A stretch of DNA of 64,000 bases from Desulfomicrobium macestii (GCF_014873765.1 NZ_JADBGG010000010.1:26909-90908); one strand, 5' to 3'. Shown: positions 53,822 through 63,497, counted from the first letter of the stretch. The notes: generated by a model not told the origin, from the letters alone. Made by a program: numbers and translations.

Positions 53822-54316
53822 CCGTTTTTTGTCTTTTCAGACGACACTGCAAAAAAAACACAAAAGAACCCGAGTGTCATTCCCGCGAAGTCGGGCCATG
53901 TCGGGCAATAGCGCGAAATCCATTCTTTTCAGATAGTTAAAAAGGCATGGATCCCCTTCATCAAGGGGATGACGACTTTTTGCAGTGACATCTTTTCAAG
54001 CAAGGTCGCGACGCAAAATCATATTTCAGAGACACGCTGTCGCACGTTGTAATACGAAGCTCGCGATGCTCCATGTAATGAGCAGTCAGCCTCAATACAT
54101 ACGCTTTCAGCAAAAATTGACGCCTTGCCGATACCAGCACAATAAAATTCATGCCCTTCCCAAAAACCTTAAAAATGTATGACAGAAGATCTTTTGCTGA
54201 ATTTCTTGATAAAAAAATATACAGCATGTATTATCAGAGCGCTGTTGTTCGTGCTCACATCTATAAAGCACATTGTGCTTTTCAAGACAGCGATACATCA
54301 CTCAAAGGATCTCAAC
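53822..54316. other. Intergenic region after phnF with R1 repeat units
   Basis: About 495 bases. The left part holds two R1-type units (53875-53895 and 53949-53974, in opposite orientation); the second precedes a TTTTT run and probably ends phnF transcription. The right part is AT-rich and should hold the promoter of the following lipoprotein gene. No gene is seen. Confidence 0.55.
53949..53981 (+). terminator. Probable terminator of phnF, formed by an R1-like unit
   Basis: Hairpin ATCCCCTT-CATC-AAGGGGAT followed by GACGACTTTTT. The stem has the layout of the R1 repeat (GGAT...ATGAC ends) with a different core. Confidence 0.6.
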
Positions 54317-55192
54317 ATGAAACATATACTGATTGCCTGCGCCTTCTTTTGCGCGTTCCTGTCCGGTTGCGCCACCAACACCTTGCAGCGCAACGCCCTG
54401 GAAAACTTCGGCCTGGCCACGGAGAGGGTCGGACGCATGAGCGAATCCGAGTTCCTTTCCATGCGCGACGAAATCATCGAAATGAACTCGCTGCTCATGA
54501 TTCTCGACAACTCCAAAAATGCCGAAAGCCGCACCTACGACGAACCGGCCCTGGCCGATACGACAACCATGCGCGTTGCCGCATGCAAATCACTGCGCAT
54601 GTACGGCGACCTGCTCATGCGCCTTGCAGCCGATGATCGTACCGGAATGGTGCGAAAGTCCGCACGGGTTTTTCTGGACAACATCACCGAGACACTGGGG
54701 CCGGATCTGACCCTCGCCCAGGAAGAGGCAGTGCAAAACGTGGCTCTGGGCCTTGATGCCCGCTGGACGGCGCGCAAGAAATCCAAGACAATTCAAAGCT
54801 TGGTGCTGGCCTTTGCCGATGCCTTGACCATTCTTTCGGGCAGGCTTCTGGCCGATTTCTCCCTGGACGAGTCCTCCACCAGCCATTTGAAGGCATACGC
54901 CGACACGGCCAAGGAACTGAAAACCCTGTCCGCGGCCATCATCGACGCCGGAGACAGGGAAACGCTCGACAAGCGGAACAAGGCGGTGAAGGCGTTCGTG
55001 CTGGCGCAAAAGGTGATTGCCCGCGCCGAGGCCATGGGCGCACGGATCCACGAGGCCATGGCCACCCTGCAAAAAGCCAACGCCCATGTAGTGGCCGCCA
55101 TTCAGGACAACAGCTACGACCTGCGGGAAATCAGGGAGTATGGAAAACAGATTCAGAAGATAGGCACGATGCAGCAGGTTCTTTCCCGCTGA
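54317..55192 (+). CDS. Lipoprotein of unknown function
   Basis: A 291-residue protein with a lipoprotein signal (MKHILIACAFFCAFLSGCAT, lipobox LSGC with the modified cysteine at residue 18). The rest is hydrophilic and strongly helical, with heptad-like Ala/Leu spacing, and resembles no family I know. The start at 54317 follows AAAGGA; the longer frame to 54179 has no ribosome site. It ends at a strong terminator, so it is monocistronic. Confidence 0.8.
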   Translation: MKHILIACAFFCAFLSGCATNTLQRNALENFGLATERVGRMSESEFLSMRDEIIEMNSLLMILDNSKNAESRTYDEPALADTTTMRVAACKSLRMYGDLLMRLAADDRTGMVRKSARVFLDNITETLGPDLTLAQEEAVQNVALGLDARWTARKKSKTIQSLVLAFADALTILSGRLLADFSLDESSTSHLKAYADTAKELKTLSAAIIDAGDRETLDKRNKAVKAFVLAQKVIARAEAMGARIHEAMATLQKANAHVVAAIQDNSYDLREIREYGKQIQKIGTMQQVLSR

Positions 55193-55216
55193 GAAGAGAC
55201 GGACACGAAGCTTTCG

Positions 55217-55244
55217 AAGCGCCCCATGCGGGCGCTTTTTTTTG
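55217..55244 (+). terminator. Intrinsic terminator after the lipoprotein gene
   Basis: Stem AAGCGCCC / GGGCGCTT with a CATGC loop and a run of eight T, 25 bases past the stop. Confidence 0.92.
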
Positions 55245-55274
55245 TAAAAAAAACGGCAGCCCGGAGGCTGCCGT
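55245..55274 (-). terminator. Intrinsic terminator after the methyltransferase gene
   Basis: On the minus strand, ACGGCAGCC / GGCTGCCGT with a four-base loop followed by a T-run, just after the stop of the convergent methyltransferase gene. Confidence 0.88.
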
Positions 55275-55287
55275 GATCACGCGGGAA

Positions 55288-55740
55288 TCAGTTTCTGGGG
55301 CAGGACGGGAGGGGAATCAGACGGCTGACTCGCTCACGGTACGCCTGATAGGTTTCGCCGAACTGGTCTTCAAGCTCCACCTCTTCGGCCCCGACATTCT
55401 TGAAAAAGAGGAAAGTTGCGACGGCAATGCCCAGAATCCCCAAATTGGTATTCAGGATCAGGCACAACCCAGGCATGATGCCGAGCAGGTTCGCAGCAAG
55501 GATCGGGTTGCGGCTCCAGGCGAAGGGGCCGGACTCGACCAGCATGTAACCCTCGCCCTTCCTGAGCTCACGCACGGCCAGCGCCAGACCGGCCACTCCC
55601 GCCACCAGCCACAGGAGCCCGATCACCGAGCCCAGCAGAAACCATTCCGTGCCAAGGAGCAGATTTTCGAGAATGCTGCCGGCCACGATGATCCCATAAG
55701 CAGGCACAAGTACTTTGCAGGCAAGACCTTTTGTATTCAT
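55288..55740 (-). CDS. Isoprenylcysteine/phospholipid methyltransferase family membrane protein
   Basis: A 150-residue membrane protein with about four hydrophobic segments. The C-terminal part carries the family signature: ESGPFAWSRNPILAANLLG near residue 75 and EDQFGETYQAYRERVSRLIP near 125. These enzymes methylate small lipid or thiol substrates with SAM; the substrate is unknown here. The start at 55740 is seven bases after GGAG. Confidence 0.82.
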   Translation of the reverse strand: MNTKGLACKVLVPAYGIIVAGSILENLLLGTEWFLLGSVIGLLWLVAGVAGLALAVRELRKGEGYMLVESGPFAWSRNPILAANLLGIMPGLCLILNTNLGILGIAVATFLFFKNVGAEEVELEDQFGETYQAYRERVSRLIPLPSCPRN

Positions 55741-55861
55741 CATGTTCTCCTCAAGGACAAAATTAAGTATGCCGTCACCTAACGACATAAGTACCACCAC
55801 GGACCGCGATTGAAAAGAACCCGGGCCGGATTAATCCGGGCCGGGTTCATTCGCATTGGGC

Positions 55862-57544
55862 CTAGCGGGTCAACTGACGGTAACGGATGCGGCGCGGCAC
55901 CGTCAGGGTGTTTCCTGTGCGGCGCTTCAAATCCTTTTCGTATTCCGAATAGTTGCCCTCGAACCAGACCACCTGGCTATCGCCTTCGAAGGCCAGGATG
56001 TGGGTCGCGATGCGGTCCAGGAACCAGCGGTCATGGGAGATGACCACGGCGCATCCGGCGAAGTTTTCAAGCGCCTCTTCCAGAGCGCGCATGGTGTTCA
56101 CGTCCAAGTCGTTGGTCGGCTCGTCAAGAAGGAGTACGTTGGCCTCCTTTTTGAGCATGAGCGCCAGATGCAGGCGGTTGCGCTCGCCGCCGGAGAGCAT
56201 GCCCACGGTTTTCTGCTGGTCAGGCCCCGCGAAGTTGAACTTGCTGACGTAGGCGCGGGAGTTGATCTCACGGCCGCCCAGATTGATCGTGTCGTACCCG
56301 CCGGAGACCATCTCCCAGACTGATTTCTTGGGATCAAGCACGCCGCGATCCTGGTCCACATGGGCCAGTTTCACGGTCTGACCGAGACGGATCTCCCCGC
56401 CATCGGGCTGCTCCTGCCCTGTGATCATGCGAAAAAGAGTGGTCTTGCCCGCGCCGTTGGGTCCGATGACGCCGACGATTCCACCCGGAGGCAGGGCAAA
56501 ATTCATGTCCTCGATGAGCAGCTTGTCCTCAAAGGCCTTCTTCACGTGGCTGGCTTCGATGACCACATCCCCAAGGCGGGGACCTGAAGGGATGAACAGC
56601 TCCAGGGTCTTGATCTTGTCTTTGGTCTCCTGGTTGAGCAGGTTCTCGTAGGACGAGATTCTGGCCTTGGCCTTGGCATGGCGGCCCTTGGGCGACATGT
56701 TGATCCATTCCAGCTCGTGCTTCAGGGTACGCTGGCGAGCGCTCTCCTCCTTTTCCTCCTGGGCCAGGCGATTCTGCTTCTGTTCCAGCCAGGAAGAATA
56801 GTTACCCTTCCACGGAATGCCCACGCCCCGGTCCAGCTCCAGAATCCAGCCCGCGACGTTGTCCAGGAAATAGCGGTCATGGGTCACGGCGATGATGGTG
56901 CCCTGATACTGCTGCAGATGATGCTCAAGCCAGGCGATGGTCTCGGCGTCTAGATGGTTGGTGGGTTCGTCCAGGAGCAGGATGTCGGGCTTCTGCAACA
57001 GCAGGCGGCACAGGGCCACGCGACGCTTCTCGCCGCCGGACAGGACGCCGACCTTGGTCTCGGGATCGGGGCAGCGCAGGGCCTCCATGGCCATCTCAAG
57101 ACGCGAATCGAGCTCCCAGGCATCCTGGGCGTCGAGCTTCTCCTGCACGTCGCCCTGGCGGGCGATGAGCGCGTCCATCTCGTCGTCGCTCATGGGCTCG
57201 GCGAACTTGGCGTTGATCTCCTCGAACTCCTGCATGAGGTCGACGGTCTCCTGCACGGCCTCCTGCACGATCTCGCGCACGGTCCGCTCGGGATCAAGCT
57301 GCGGCTCCTGCTCCAGGTAGCCTACGGAATACCCGGGAGAGATGACGATGTTGCCATTGTACTCCTTGTCCACACCGGCCATGATCTTAAGCAGCGAGCT
57401 CTTGCCGGAGCCGTTCAGGCCCAGAACGCCGATCTTGGCCCCGTAGAAAAAGGACAGGGAAATGTCCTTGATGACCGGTTTCTTGTCGTAAAACCGGGAC
57501 ACCTTCATCATGGAATAAATGATCTTATTTGGTTCGTCGCTCAT
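55862..57544 (-). CDS. ettA: EttA, energy-dependent translational throttle (ABC-F protein)
   Basis: A 560-residue soluble ABC-F ATPase that binds the ribosomal E site and gates entry into elongation according to the ATP/ADP ratio. The two ABC domains have Walker [12 protein letters not shown] (near residue 40) and [11 protein letters not shown] (near 355), signatures [13 protein letters not shown] and [13 protein letters not shown], and Walker [13 protein letters not shown] and [12 protein letters not shown]. The linker is highly charged. Length matches EttA. The start at 57544 follows GAGGG; the longer frame to 57631 is noncoding. Confidence 0.95.
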   Translation of the reverse strand: MSDEPNKIIYSMMKVSRFYDKKPVIKDISLSFFYGAKIGVLGLNGSGKSSLLKIMAGVDKEYNGNIVISPGYSVGYLEQEPQLDPERTVREIVQEAVQETVDLMQEFEEINAKFAEPMSDDEMDALIARQGDVQEKLDAQDAWELDSRLEMAMEALRCPDPETKVGVLSGGEKRRVALCRLLLQKPDILLLDEPTNHLDAETIAWLEHHLQQYQGTIIAVTHDRYFLDNVAGWILELDRGVGIPWKGNYSSWLEQKQNRLAQEEKEESARQRTLKHELEWINMSPKGRHAKAKARISSYENLLNQETKDKIKTLELFIPSGPRLGDVVIEASHVKKAFEDKLLIEDMNFALPPGGIVGVIGPNGAGKTTLFRMITGQEQPDGGEIRLGQTVKLAHVDQDRGVLDPKKSVWEMVSGGYDTINLGGREINSRAYVSKFNFAGPDQQKTVGMLSGGERNRLHLALMLKKEANVLLLDEPTNDLDVNTMRALEEALENFAGCAVVISHDRWFLDRIATHILAFEGDSQVVWFEGNYSEYEKDLKRRTGNTLTVPRRIRYRQLTR

Positions 57545-57620
57545 GAAAATACCCTCGAAATGTGAATTGATTGCATAAATGCCGGCCGGTTCGGCCGTTG
57601 TGGACAAACCGGGAATGAGA

Positions 57621-57643
57621 GCGGCCGACAAAAGGCCGGCCGC
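57621..57643 (-). terminator. Hairpin after the amino-acid ABC operon
   Basis: On the minus strand GCGGCCG / CGGCCGC with a nine-base loop, about 30 bases past the permease stop and upstream of ettA. T-run is poor. Confidence 0.45.
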
Positions 57644-57671
57644 ATGAAATATTGCCTGGATTCAGGATATG

Positions 57672-58340
57672 CTAATGGCCGAAGCCCGGAATTTCCAGTC
57701 TCTTTTCCAGCCTGCGCAGGCCGTAGGAAGCCACGCTGACCAGTACAAGGTAATAGACGCCCACGACCATGAACACCTCGCTGAAGCGGAAACTCTCGCT
57801 GGCCACGATCTTGGCCTGCCCGGTCAGCTCGAAGCAGGTGATGACGTAGGCCAGGGACGAATACTTGATCAGGTACACGATCTCGTTCCCGCAGCCGGGC
57901 AGCGCCCGACGAAAGGCCTGGGGAATGATGATCCAGACCAGGGTCGTGAACGTTGAAAAACCGAGCGCCTGGGCCGCGAGCACCTGACCACGCTTGATGG
58001 AGAGCAGTCCGCCACGGATATATTCCGAATGATAGGCCGCGCTGCACAGGGTGAATCCGATCACGGCCGCCGTGTACGGCTGGAAATAGATGCCCACGCC
58101 CGGCAGGCCGAAATAGAGGATGAAGAGCTGGATCACCAGGGGCGTGCCCCGGAAAAGCGCGGCGTAGCCATTGGCCACGGCCTGCAGGATCCCGCCGCCA
58201 AATGCCCGGCACGCTCCGACGATCACTCCGAAAAAGATGCCCAGCAGGGCCGAGGGCACGATCAGCTGCACGCTCACGAGCACGCCCTTGTTCAGAGCGG
58301 GCACCAGCCGTTCCAGCAGAAAGACGAACTCCTCGTTCAT
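57672..58340 (-). CDS. Polar amino-acid ABC transporter permease
   Basis: A 222-residue inner-membrane permease of the HisMQ/GlnP family. It has about five membrane segments, FRGTPLVIQLFILYFGLP near residue 63 and the coupling loop GQVLAAQALGFSTFTTLVWI near 118. The start ATG overlaps the upstream ATPase stop by 4 bases. It pairs with the permease at 59110-59778 to form a heterodimeric channel. Confidence 0.92.
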   Translation of the reverse strand: MNEEFVFLLERLVPALNKGVLVSVQLIVPSALLGIFFGVIVGACRAFGGGILQAVANGYAALFRGTPLVIQLFILYFGLPGVGIYFQPYTAAVIGFTLCSAAYHSEYIRGGLLSIKRGQVLAAQALGFSTFTTLVWIIIPQAFRRALPGCGNEIVYLIKYSSLAYVITCFELTGQAKIVASESFRFSEVFMVVGVYYLVLVSVASYGLRRLEKRLEIPGFGH

Positions 58341-59110
58341 GAGCCGGCACCCTCCACATCAAGAATCTGGGAACAGAAATCAAGGGTGCGGGTGCCCGAG
58401 CCATCGGCCAGAAGTTCCTTGGGGCTGCCCTGCTCGATGATCCGGCCTTCCTGCATGAAAAGCACCTCGTCGGCCAGGGAGCGGGTGAAACCCATCTGGT
58501 GCGTGGCCATGACCATGGTCATGCCGTTCTGGGCCAGTCCGCGGATGACGGTCAGCACTTCGCTGACCAATTCCGGATCGAGGGCGGATGTAGGCTCGTC
58601 CAGCAGCATGACCTTGGGGTCCATGGCCAGAGCGCGGGCGATGGAAACGCGCTGCTTCTGCCCACCGGACAGCTCCGCCGGATAGAGGTGCCCCTTGTCG
58701 CCGAGGCCGACGCGCTCCAGCTCCGCCATGGCGCGGTCCCTGGCCCGCGCGCGGCTCATGCCCTTGACCTTGCGCAGGGCGATGCCGACATTGTCCGACG
58801 CGGTCAGGTGATCAAAAAGATTGAAGTCCTGAAAAATCATGCCCACCTGCTGACGAAATTCGCACAGCTCGCGGGCCTTGTGCGGATCCACACGCCTGCC
58901 GTCCAGCTCGATTTCCCCCCGGTCGGGCACGATGAGATAGTTCATGCACTGCAGGAGCGTGCTTTTGCCTCCCCCCGAGGGGCCGATGAGCACCTTCATT
59001 TCACCTTCGTAGAGGTTCAGGCTCACGGATTTGAGTATCTCGCGCCCACCCAGGACCTTGGATATGCCCTGCACCCGCATGAGCAGGTTTCGTGTTTTCT
59101 TATTCTCCAT
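58337..59110 (-). CDS. Polar amino-acid ABC transporter ATPase
   Basis: A 257-residue GlnQ/HisP-type ATPase. Walker A is GPSGGGKSTLL near residue 42, signature LSGGQKQRVSIARA near 145, Walker B VMLLDEPTSALDPE. Overlaps at both ends with the flanking permease genes (1 and 4 bases) show one coupled operon. Confidence 0.94.
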   Translation of the reverse strand: MENKKTRNLLMRVQGISKVLGGREILKSVSLNLYEGEMKVLIGPSGGGKSTLLQCMNYLIVPDRGEIELDGRRVDPHKARELCEFRQQVGMIFQDFNLFDHLTASDNVGIALRKVKGMSRARARDRAMAELERVGLGDKGHLYPAELSGGQKQRVSIARALAMDPKVMLLDEPTSALDPELVSEVLTVIRGLAQNGMTMVMATHQMGFTRSLADEVLFMQEGRIIEQGSPKELLADGSGTRTLDFCSQILDVEGAGS

Positions 59111-59778
59111 TAATGCACATAACCCTTTATTCTGACACGTTTTTCAAGGGCGCGCAGTGCAATGACCCCGGCCCAGGTCAATAAAAAATAAAGCACTGCC
59201 GCGCTGACGTACATGGGCAGGTGCTGGTAGGTCCGCGAAGCCACGAAGTGCGTCCGCGCCATGATCTCGCTCGCCCCGAGCACAAAGGCCAGGGCCGAAT
59301 CCTTCAATATGATGGAGTACTCGTTGGACCAGCCGGGAATGGACAGGCGCAAGGCCTGGGGCAGGATGATGGAGCGGATGGCCAGGCCGTCGGACATGCC
59401 GAGCGCGCGGGCCGCCTTGAGCTGCCCCTTGGACAGGGACAGGATGGAGCCGCGAAAAATTTGGGACTGATAGGCTCCGCTGGTCATGCCGAGCACGATG
59501 GTGGCCGCCGCGACCGCGTTCAGGTTAAGCCCCACGAGGTTGAAGAGTCCGAAATAGAAAAGAAAAAGCAGCACCAGAATCGGCACTCCGCGAAAAAACC
59601 AGACGTAAAGGCCGCAGAACGCCCGCGCAAGCCACGAGCCGTAAACCTGTCCCACGGCCAGGGGCACGCCGATGAAAAGACCCAAAAACATTGCGCCGAC
59701 CACTGCGATCACAGTGACGGCCGCGCCCTGCAACACATAGGGCATGGCGTCCAGGAGGACGGTGACGGTTTCGTTCAT
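59110..59778 (-). CDS. Polar amino-acid ABC transporter permease
   Basis: A 222-residue HisMQ-type permease (FRGVPILVLLFLFYFGLFNL near residue 65, coupling loop GQLKAARALGMSDGLAI near 125). The ATG at 59778 has an AAGGA about 13 bases upstream, a rather long spacing. A terminator hairpin lies between it and the binding-protein gene. Confidence 0.92.
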   Translation of the reverse strand: MNETVTVLLDAMPYVLQGAAVTVIAVVGAMFLGLFIGVPLAVGQVYGSWLARAFCGLYVWFFRGVPILVLLFLFYFGLFNLVGLNLNAVAAATIVLGMTSGAYQSQIFRGSILSLSKGQLKAARALGMSDGLAIRSIILPQALRLSIPGWSNEYSIILKDSALAFVLGASEIMARTHFVASRTYQHLPMYVSAAVLYFLLTWAGVIALRALEKRVRIKGYVH

Positions 59779-59809
59779 AATCAGGGCTGAATCCTTGGCA
59801 CGGCTTGGC

Positions 59810-59847
59810 AAAAAAACGGGAAGGCCGGAGCATTGCCAGGCCTTCCC
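59810..59847 (-). terminator. Intercistronic terminator between binding protein and permease
   Basis: On the minus strand GGGAAGGCC / GGCCTTCCC with a 12-base loop followed by GTTTTTTT, between the binding-protein stop and the permease start. It should make binding protein more abundant than the membrane parts. Confidence 0.85.
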
Positions 59848-59869
59848 GAGGTTTCAAAAAAAGGTCGGA

Positions 59870-60613
59870 CTACTTGTTCAGGTGCTTGGCGATGAGCTCT
59901 TCCCAGTAAGGGTCGGCTTTGAGCATCTCGAAGCCCTTGTTCAGAGTGTCGAGCAGTTCCTTGTCTTCCTTGCGCACGGCGGCGCCAAAGGGCTCGACTT
60001 CGCCGAAGATGCCGATGATCTGCACAGGCTTCTTCTTCTCGGCGTCACGGGCCGGGGGATAGTTCATGGCGGCGGCGTCAATGCGGCCGTTGACGACGTC
60101 CTCGATGGCCATGGGAGCGGAATCATAGTGGCGGATGGTGAACTTCCAGCCCTGCTTTTCCTTCTCGTCGGCCATCCACTTGGCTTCGGAGGTGCCGGCC
60201 TGCATGCCGATGGTCAGTTCCTTGCCGTAGATTTCATCGGCCTTGAGCTCGGAACCCTTCTTGGTCACGAACACGTTCTTCACTTCCCAGTAGGGAGCGG
60301 TGAAGTTGACCTTCTCGGCTCGCTCGGCGGTGATGGTCATGCCGGAACAGATGAAGTCGATCTTCTTGGCCAGCAGGTTGGGGATAATGCCATCCCAGTC
60401 AACGGGAACGTGCTTGACCTTGAAACCCATCTTGGCCGCGATCCAGTCCACGGCGTCGACATCGAAGCCGCTGGGCTTGCCGCTCTGATCCACGTAGGCG
60501 AACGGAGGATAGTTGGCGTCGATGCCGTTCAACAGGACTTTTTCCTCGGCCAGGGCCGGACCGGCGGCCATGCACACAAGACAGGCGATCACAAAAGCAG
60601 CGCGTTTCAGCAT
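59870..60613 (-). CDS. Periplasmic amino-acid binding protein
   Basis: A 247-residue solute-binding protein with a signal peptide (MLKRAAFVIACLVCMAAGPA, cleaved near LAEEK). Family segments are GIDANYPPFAYVDQSGKPSG near residue 36 and DFICSGMTITAERAEKVNF near 85, and GAAVRKEDKELLDTLNKGF at the C-terminus. The start at 60613 is eight bases after GAGGA. It is first in the four-gene transporter operon. Probably a polar amino acid; ligand not decided. Confidence 0.92.
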   Translation of the reverse strand: MLKRAAFVIACLVCMAAGPALAEEKVLLNGIDANYPPFAYVDQSGKPSGFDVDAVDWIAAKMGFKVKHVPVDWDGIIPNLLAKKIDFICSGMTITAERAEKVNFTAPYWEVKNVFVTKKGSELKADEIYGKELTIGMQAGTSEAKWMADEKEKQGWKFTIRHYDSAPMAIEDVVNGRIDAAAMNYPPARDAEKKKPVQIIGIFGEVEPFGAAVRKEDKELLDTLNKGFEMLKADPYWEELIAKHLNK

Positions 60614-60822
60614 GTTTTTCATCCTCATGAAAACGTTTGACAAAAAATCAGGTTCCCCCACAAGTAACAATGAACCGTCCGGGCCGACCCGTTTTTCCAA
60701 GCGGACCCAAACCAGTTCATTTCACGGCACAACACTTCCAAATGCCGAATGATTTGCAGCATTGTGACACGTACACACCGGTATATTCATTTTCCAAAAA
60801 CCGCAACACATGCCCGGCGGCC

Positions 60823-61722
60823 ATGAAAATGCAAAAGAACCAAAAGAAAGCGTATATTTGCGGACTTGCAGCCGTCTGCCTGTGGTCGACCGTGGCCACC
60901 GCCTTCAAGCTGTCCCTGCGCCACCTCGGCCCGGAACCGCTGCTTTTCTACGCCAGCCTGACCTCGGTGCTCGTCCTGCTCCTGATCCTGACCATCCAGG
61001 GCAGGATAGGCGAACTGTCGGGGCTGACATTGAAGGAAGCCCGCTTCTCTCTGCTTCTTGGCGGTCTGAACCCCTTTCTCTACTACCTTGTCCTGATCCG
61101 CGCCTACGATCTGCTCCGAGCCCAGGAAGCCCAGGCCATCAACTACACCTGGGCCATCACCATGAGCCTCCTGGCCATCCCCCTCCTGGGGCAACGCCTG
61201 CGGGGCCTGCAGTTCGTGGCCATCGGCCTTGGCTACCTCGGCGCGCTCATCATCTCCACCCGGGGCAATCTGCTCGGATTCGAGATGGAGAGCCCTCTGG
61301 GCTTTGCCCTGGCCATGGGCAGCACGGTCATCTGGGCCCTGTTCTGGATTTTCGGGGTCAAGGACGCCATGGACCCGACCCTACGCCTGCTGCTCAACTT
61401 CTGCTGCGGCGCGCTCTACACCGGGGCATGGGCGCTCCTGTCCGGCATTTCGCTCATCCCCAACGCTCCGGGTCTGCTGGGCGCGATCTATCTCGGGGTC
61501 TTCGAGATGGGGGTGACGTTCGTACTCTGGATGTCGGCCCTGCGCCTGTCCCGAACCACGGCGCAGGTCAGCAACCTGATCTATCTGGCCCCCTTTTTGT
61601 CCCTCTTCATCATTCACTTCCTGCTCGGCGAGACCATCCATGCAGCCACCCTGGCGGGACTGGGCTTCATCCTGGCCGGCACCGTGACCCAGAAATTCGC
61701 GGACGCGCAAGCCATGACCTGA
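60823..61722 (+). CDS. EamA/DMT-family permease
   Basis: A 299-residue inner-membrane protein of ten hydrophobic segments in two five-helix repeats. EamA landmarks are CLWSTVATAFKLSLRHLGPE near residue 17, EAQAINYTWAITMSLLAIPL near 100, and VTFVLWMSALRLSRTTAQVS near 225. It probably exports an amino acid or metabolite. The ribosome site is weak (CGGCGG). Divergent from the amino-acid ABC operon. Confidence 0.87.
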   Translation: MKMQKNQKKAYICGLAAVCLWSTVATAFKLSLRHLGPEPLLFYASLTSVLVLLLILTIQGRIGELSGLTLKEARFSLLLGGLNPFLYYLVLIRAYDLLRAQEAQAINYTWAITMSLLAIPLLGQRLRGLQFVAIGLGYLGALIISTRGNLLGFEMESPLGFALAMGSTVIWALFWIFGVKDAMDPTLRLLLNFCCGALYTGAWALLSGISLIPNAPGLLGAIYLGVFEMGVTFVLWMSALRLSRTTAQVSNLIYLAPFLSLFIIHFLLGETIHAATLAGLGFILAGTVTQKFADAQAMT

Positions 61723-61947
61723 AAACTCCGGACCCCAAAGCTCTCTGCATGCTACACCACACGCATTTCGATTTAAAAAAAACATATTGACAGGCCAGCA
61801 GCTCACCACTATTTTATCCATTGTTTTGAAGCGTCATGCCATTTCATGGGAAATGATCGTGACGCTGGTGCGGGCCAGCTGGTAGCTGTTTCCAGCCGGA
61901 ATTTCCGCATTTTTTTTACCTTTTTTTTCGGAGTTATAGTTTAGTCT

Positions 61948-62205
61948 ATGAACATCTATGTTGGAAATCTGTCCTGGTCGACCACCGATGCCGACCTGAA
62001 GTCCCTGTTTTCCCAGTACGGCGAAGTCACCTCTGCTCACGTCATCGAAGACCGCGCCACCGGCCGCTCCCGTGGTTTCGGCTTTGTCGAGATGGATGAC
62101 GAAGGCGCCCGCCAGGCCATCCAGGCAGTGAACGGCACCGATTTTCAGGGCCGCAACCTGAAGGTCAACGAATCTCAGCCCCGTGAGAGCCGCCCCCGCT
62201 ACTAA
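61948..62205 (+). CDS. RRM-type RNA-binding protein
   Basis: An 85-residue single RNA-recognition motif: RNP2 is IYVGNL at residues 3-8, RNP1 is RGFGFVEM near 42-49. The tail is Arg/Pro-rich (QPRESRPRY), shorter than the Gly-rich tails of cyanobacterial Rbp. Such proteins bind single-stranded RNA and may act in cold or stress. A GGAG lies 14 bases before the ATG, an unusually long spacing. A T-rich leader of about 40 bases precedes it. It ends at a strong terminator. Confidence 0.93.
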   Translation: MNIYVGNLSWSTTDADLKSLFSQYGEVTSAHVIEDRATGRSRGFGFVEMDDEGARQAIQAVNGTDFQGRNLKVNESQPRESRPRY

Positions 62206-62226
62206 GCGGTCTGTTCGATCATGAGG

Positions 62227-62254
62227 AAGCCCGTCCAAGGACGGGCTTTTTTTT
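62227..62254 (+). terminator. Intrinsic terminator after the RRM gene
   Basis: Stem AAGCCCGTCC / GGACGGGCTT with an AA loop and eight T, about 20 bases past the stop. Confidence 0.93.
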
Positions 62255-62359
62255 GTCCAAAATCCGCCGCCACGACTGCCCGAAAAGTGCATTGACGAGT
62301 TCCCCGCGTGCCGCATATTGGAGCCGACACCCAAGTCCCCATCCCCTCAGGAGTTATTG

Positions 62360-63082
62360 ATGCGCCCCTGTTCCAAGACGATCCGACTTTTCCTGCTCCT
62401 GCTCCTGGCGATGCTCGCGGCCTGTTCCAAACCCGCGCCCGGGCCTTCGCAAGCCGCCCCGGCACCGACAAACGCAACGATGGAAGCCCCCGCTCCCCAA
62501 AGCCCGGCGCCAACAGCCGAAATCCAGGCCACACCACGAAGCGAAACCGCGCCCACGCGGACCTCAGAGGCACAGAAAGCCCCGTTCCTCGAGTGTGACG
62601 CCGTCGATCCGAGCCTGGACCGCGCGGACTGTTTCAAGCTTCAGCCCGGCAAGGCGAGCAAAAACAAACACGGCAAGACCGTGACCGGCCGCTGCCAGCC
62701 CCAATGCGTTCCCTACGCCCGCTGCCGCAGCGGGATCATGACCTGCCGCCTGGGCGACACGGGGCCTGTGGAGTGGTTCGAGTGCGCGCGCAAGAGCAAG
62801 GCGACGACACTGGTTCCCAAGGCCGGGTCCATCATGGTCATCGACGTCAACAACCGCCGCAAGATGCCCACCGGCCACCTGGGCTATGTGGAAGAGGCCT
62901 GCCCCAACGCGGACGGGACCTGGAGCCTGCGTTTCAGCCACACCAACTTTGACCGCAAATGCCATCTGGACCTGGACGCCAAGGTCCTGTTCAATCCGGC
63001 GACCATGACCGCCACGTTCCTGAGCGGACCATGGAAAACATGGGCCAAGGACCTGAAAATCCGCGGCTTCATCCTGAGGTGA
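62360..63082 (+). CDS. Lipoprotein with Pro/Ala linker and cysteine-containing C-terminal domain
   Basis: A 240-residue protein. The lipoprotein signal (RLFLLLLLAMLAAC, lipobox LAAC) is followed by a Pro/Ala/Thr-rich linker to about residue 70. Then comes a domain with paired cysteines (FLECDAVDPSLDRADCFKL, GRCQPQCVPYARC, MTCRLG) and a segment KAGSIMVIDVNNRRKMPTGH that faintly recalls CHAP amidase domains. I cannot name the family. The start at 62360 follows AGGAG. The cupin gene starts 3 bases after its stop. Confidence 0.78.
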   Translation: MRPCSKTIRLFLLLLLAMLAACSKPAPGPSQAAPAPTNATMEAPAPQSPAPTAEIQATPRSETAPTRTSEAQKAPFLECDAVDPSLDRADCFKLQPGKASKNKHGKTVTGRCQPQCVPYARCRSGIMTCRLGDTGPVEWFECARKSKATTLVPKAGSIMVIDVNNRRKMPTGHLGYVEEACPNADGTWSLRFSHTNFDRKCHLDLDAKVLFNPATMTATFLSGPWKTWAKDLKIRGFILR

Positions 63083-63085
63083 ACC

Positions 63086-63454
63086 ATGCAGGCACGCATA
63101 CTCGAACACGCTCCCGGGAATGAATACTTTTTCCGGGAAGGATGCTTCATCACCGAACTCTCCAACGAGGATCACGACCCGGCCGCATCCATGGCCCGCG
63201 CCCGGGTCGAGCCGGGACGCACAACGGCCTGGCATGCCCTGGCTCAAACCGTCGAGCGCTATGTGATCCTTGAAGGCCGGGGCCGCGTCGAAGTCGGCGA
63301 CCTGCCGCCCCAAGACGTGGCTCTCGGCGACGTGGTCATCATCCCGCCGGGGGTCCGGCAGCGCATCACCTGCACAAGCGCATCCGACCTCATCTTCCTG
63401 GCCGTCTGCACCCCACGCTTCGACCCGCGAAACTACATCGCCCTGGAAGAATAA
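63086..63454 (+). CDS. Cupin-domain protein
   Basis: A 122-residue single cupin barrel. Motif 1 is degenerate (RVEPGRTTAWHALAQTVERYV, with H51 and E58-like positions) and motif 2 is GDVVIIPPGVRQRI. The metal site looks incomplete, since motif 2 has no His. Role unknown; it is translationally close to the preceding lipoprotein gene (3-base gap). Confidence 0.85.
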   Translation: MQARILEHAPGNEYFFREGCFITELSNEDHDPAASMARARVEPGRTTAWHALAQTVERYVILEGRGRVEVGDLPPQDVALGDVVIIPPGVRQRITCTSASDLIFLAVCTPRFDPRNYIALEE

Positions 63455-63459
63455 AAGAT

Positions 63460-63485
63460 GGATCCCCGCCTGCGCGGGGATGACA
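63460..63485. repeat. R1 repeat unit after the cupin gene
   Basis: A 26-bp unit with the form of the nifN-nifB repeats: GGATCCCCGCC-TGC-GCGGGGAT followed by GACA. Its stem could also act as a weak terminator for the cupin gene. Confidence 0.75.
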
Positions 63486-63497
63486 CAGAGTGACAAC

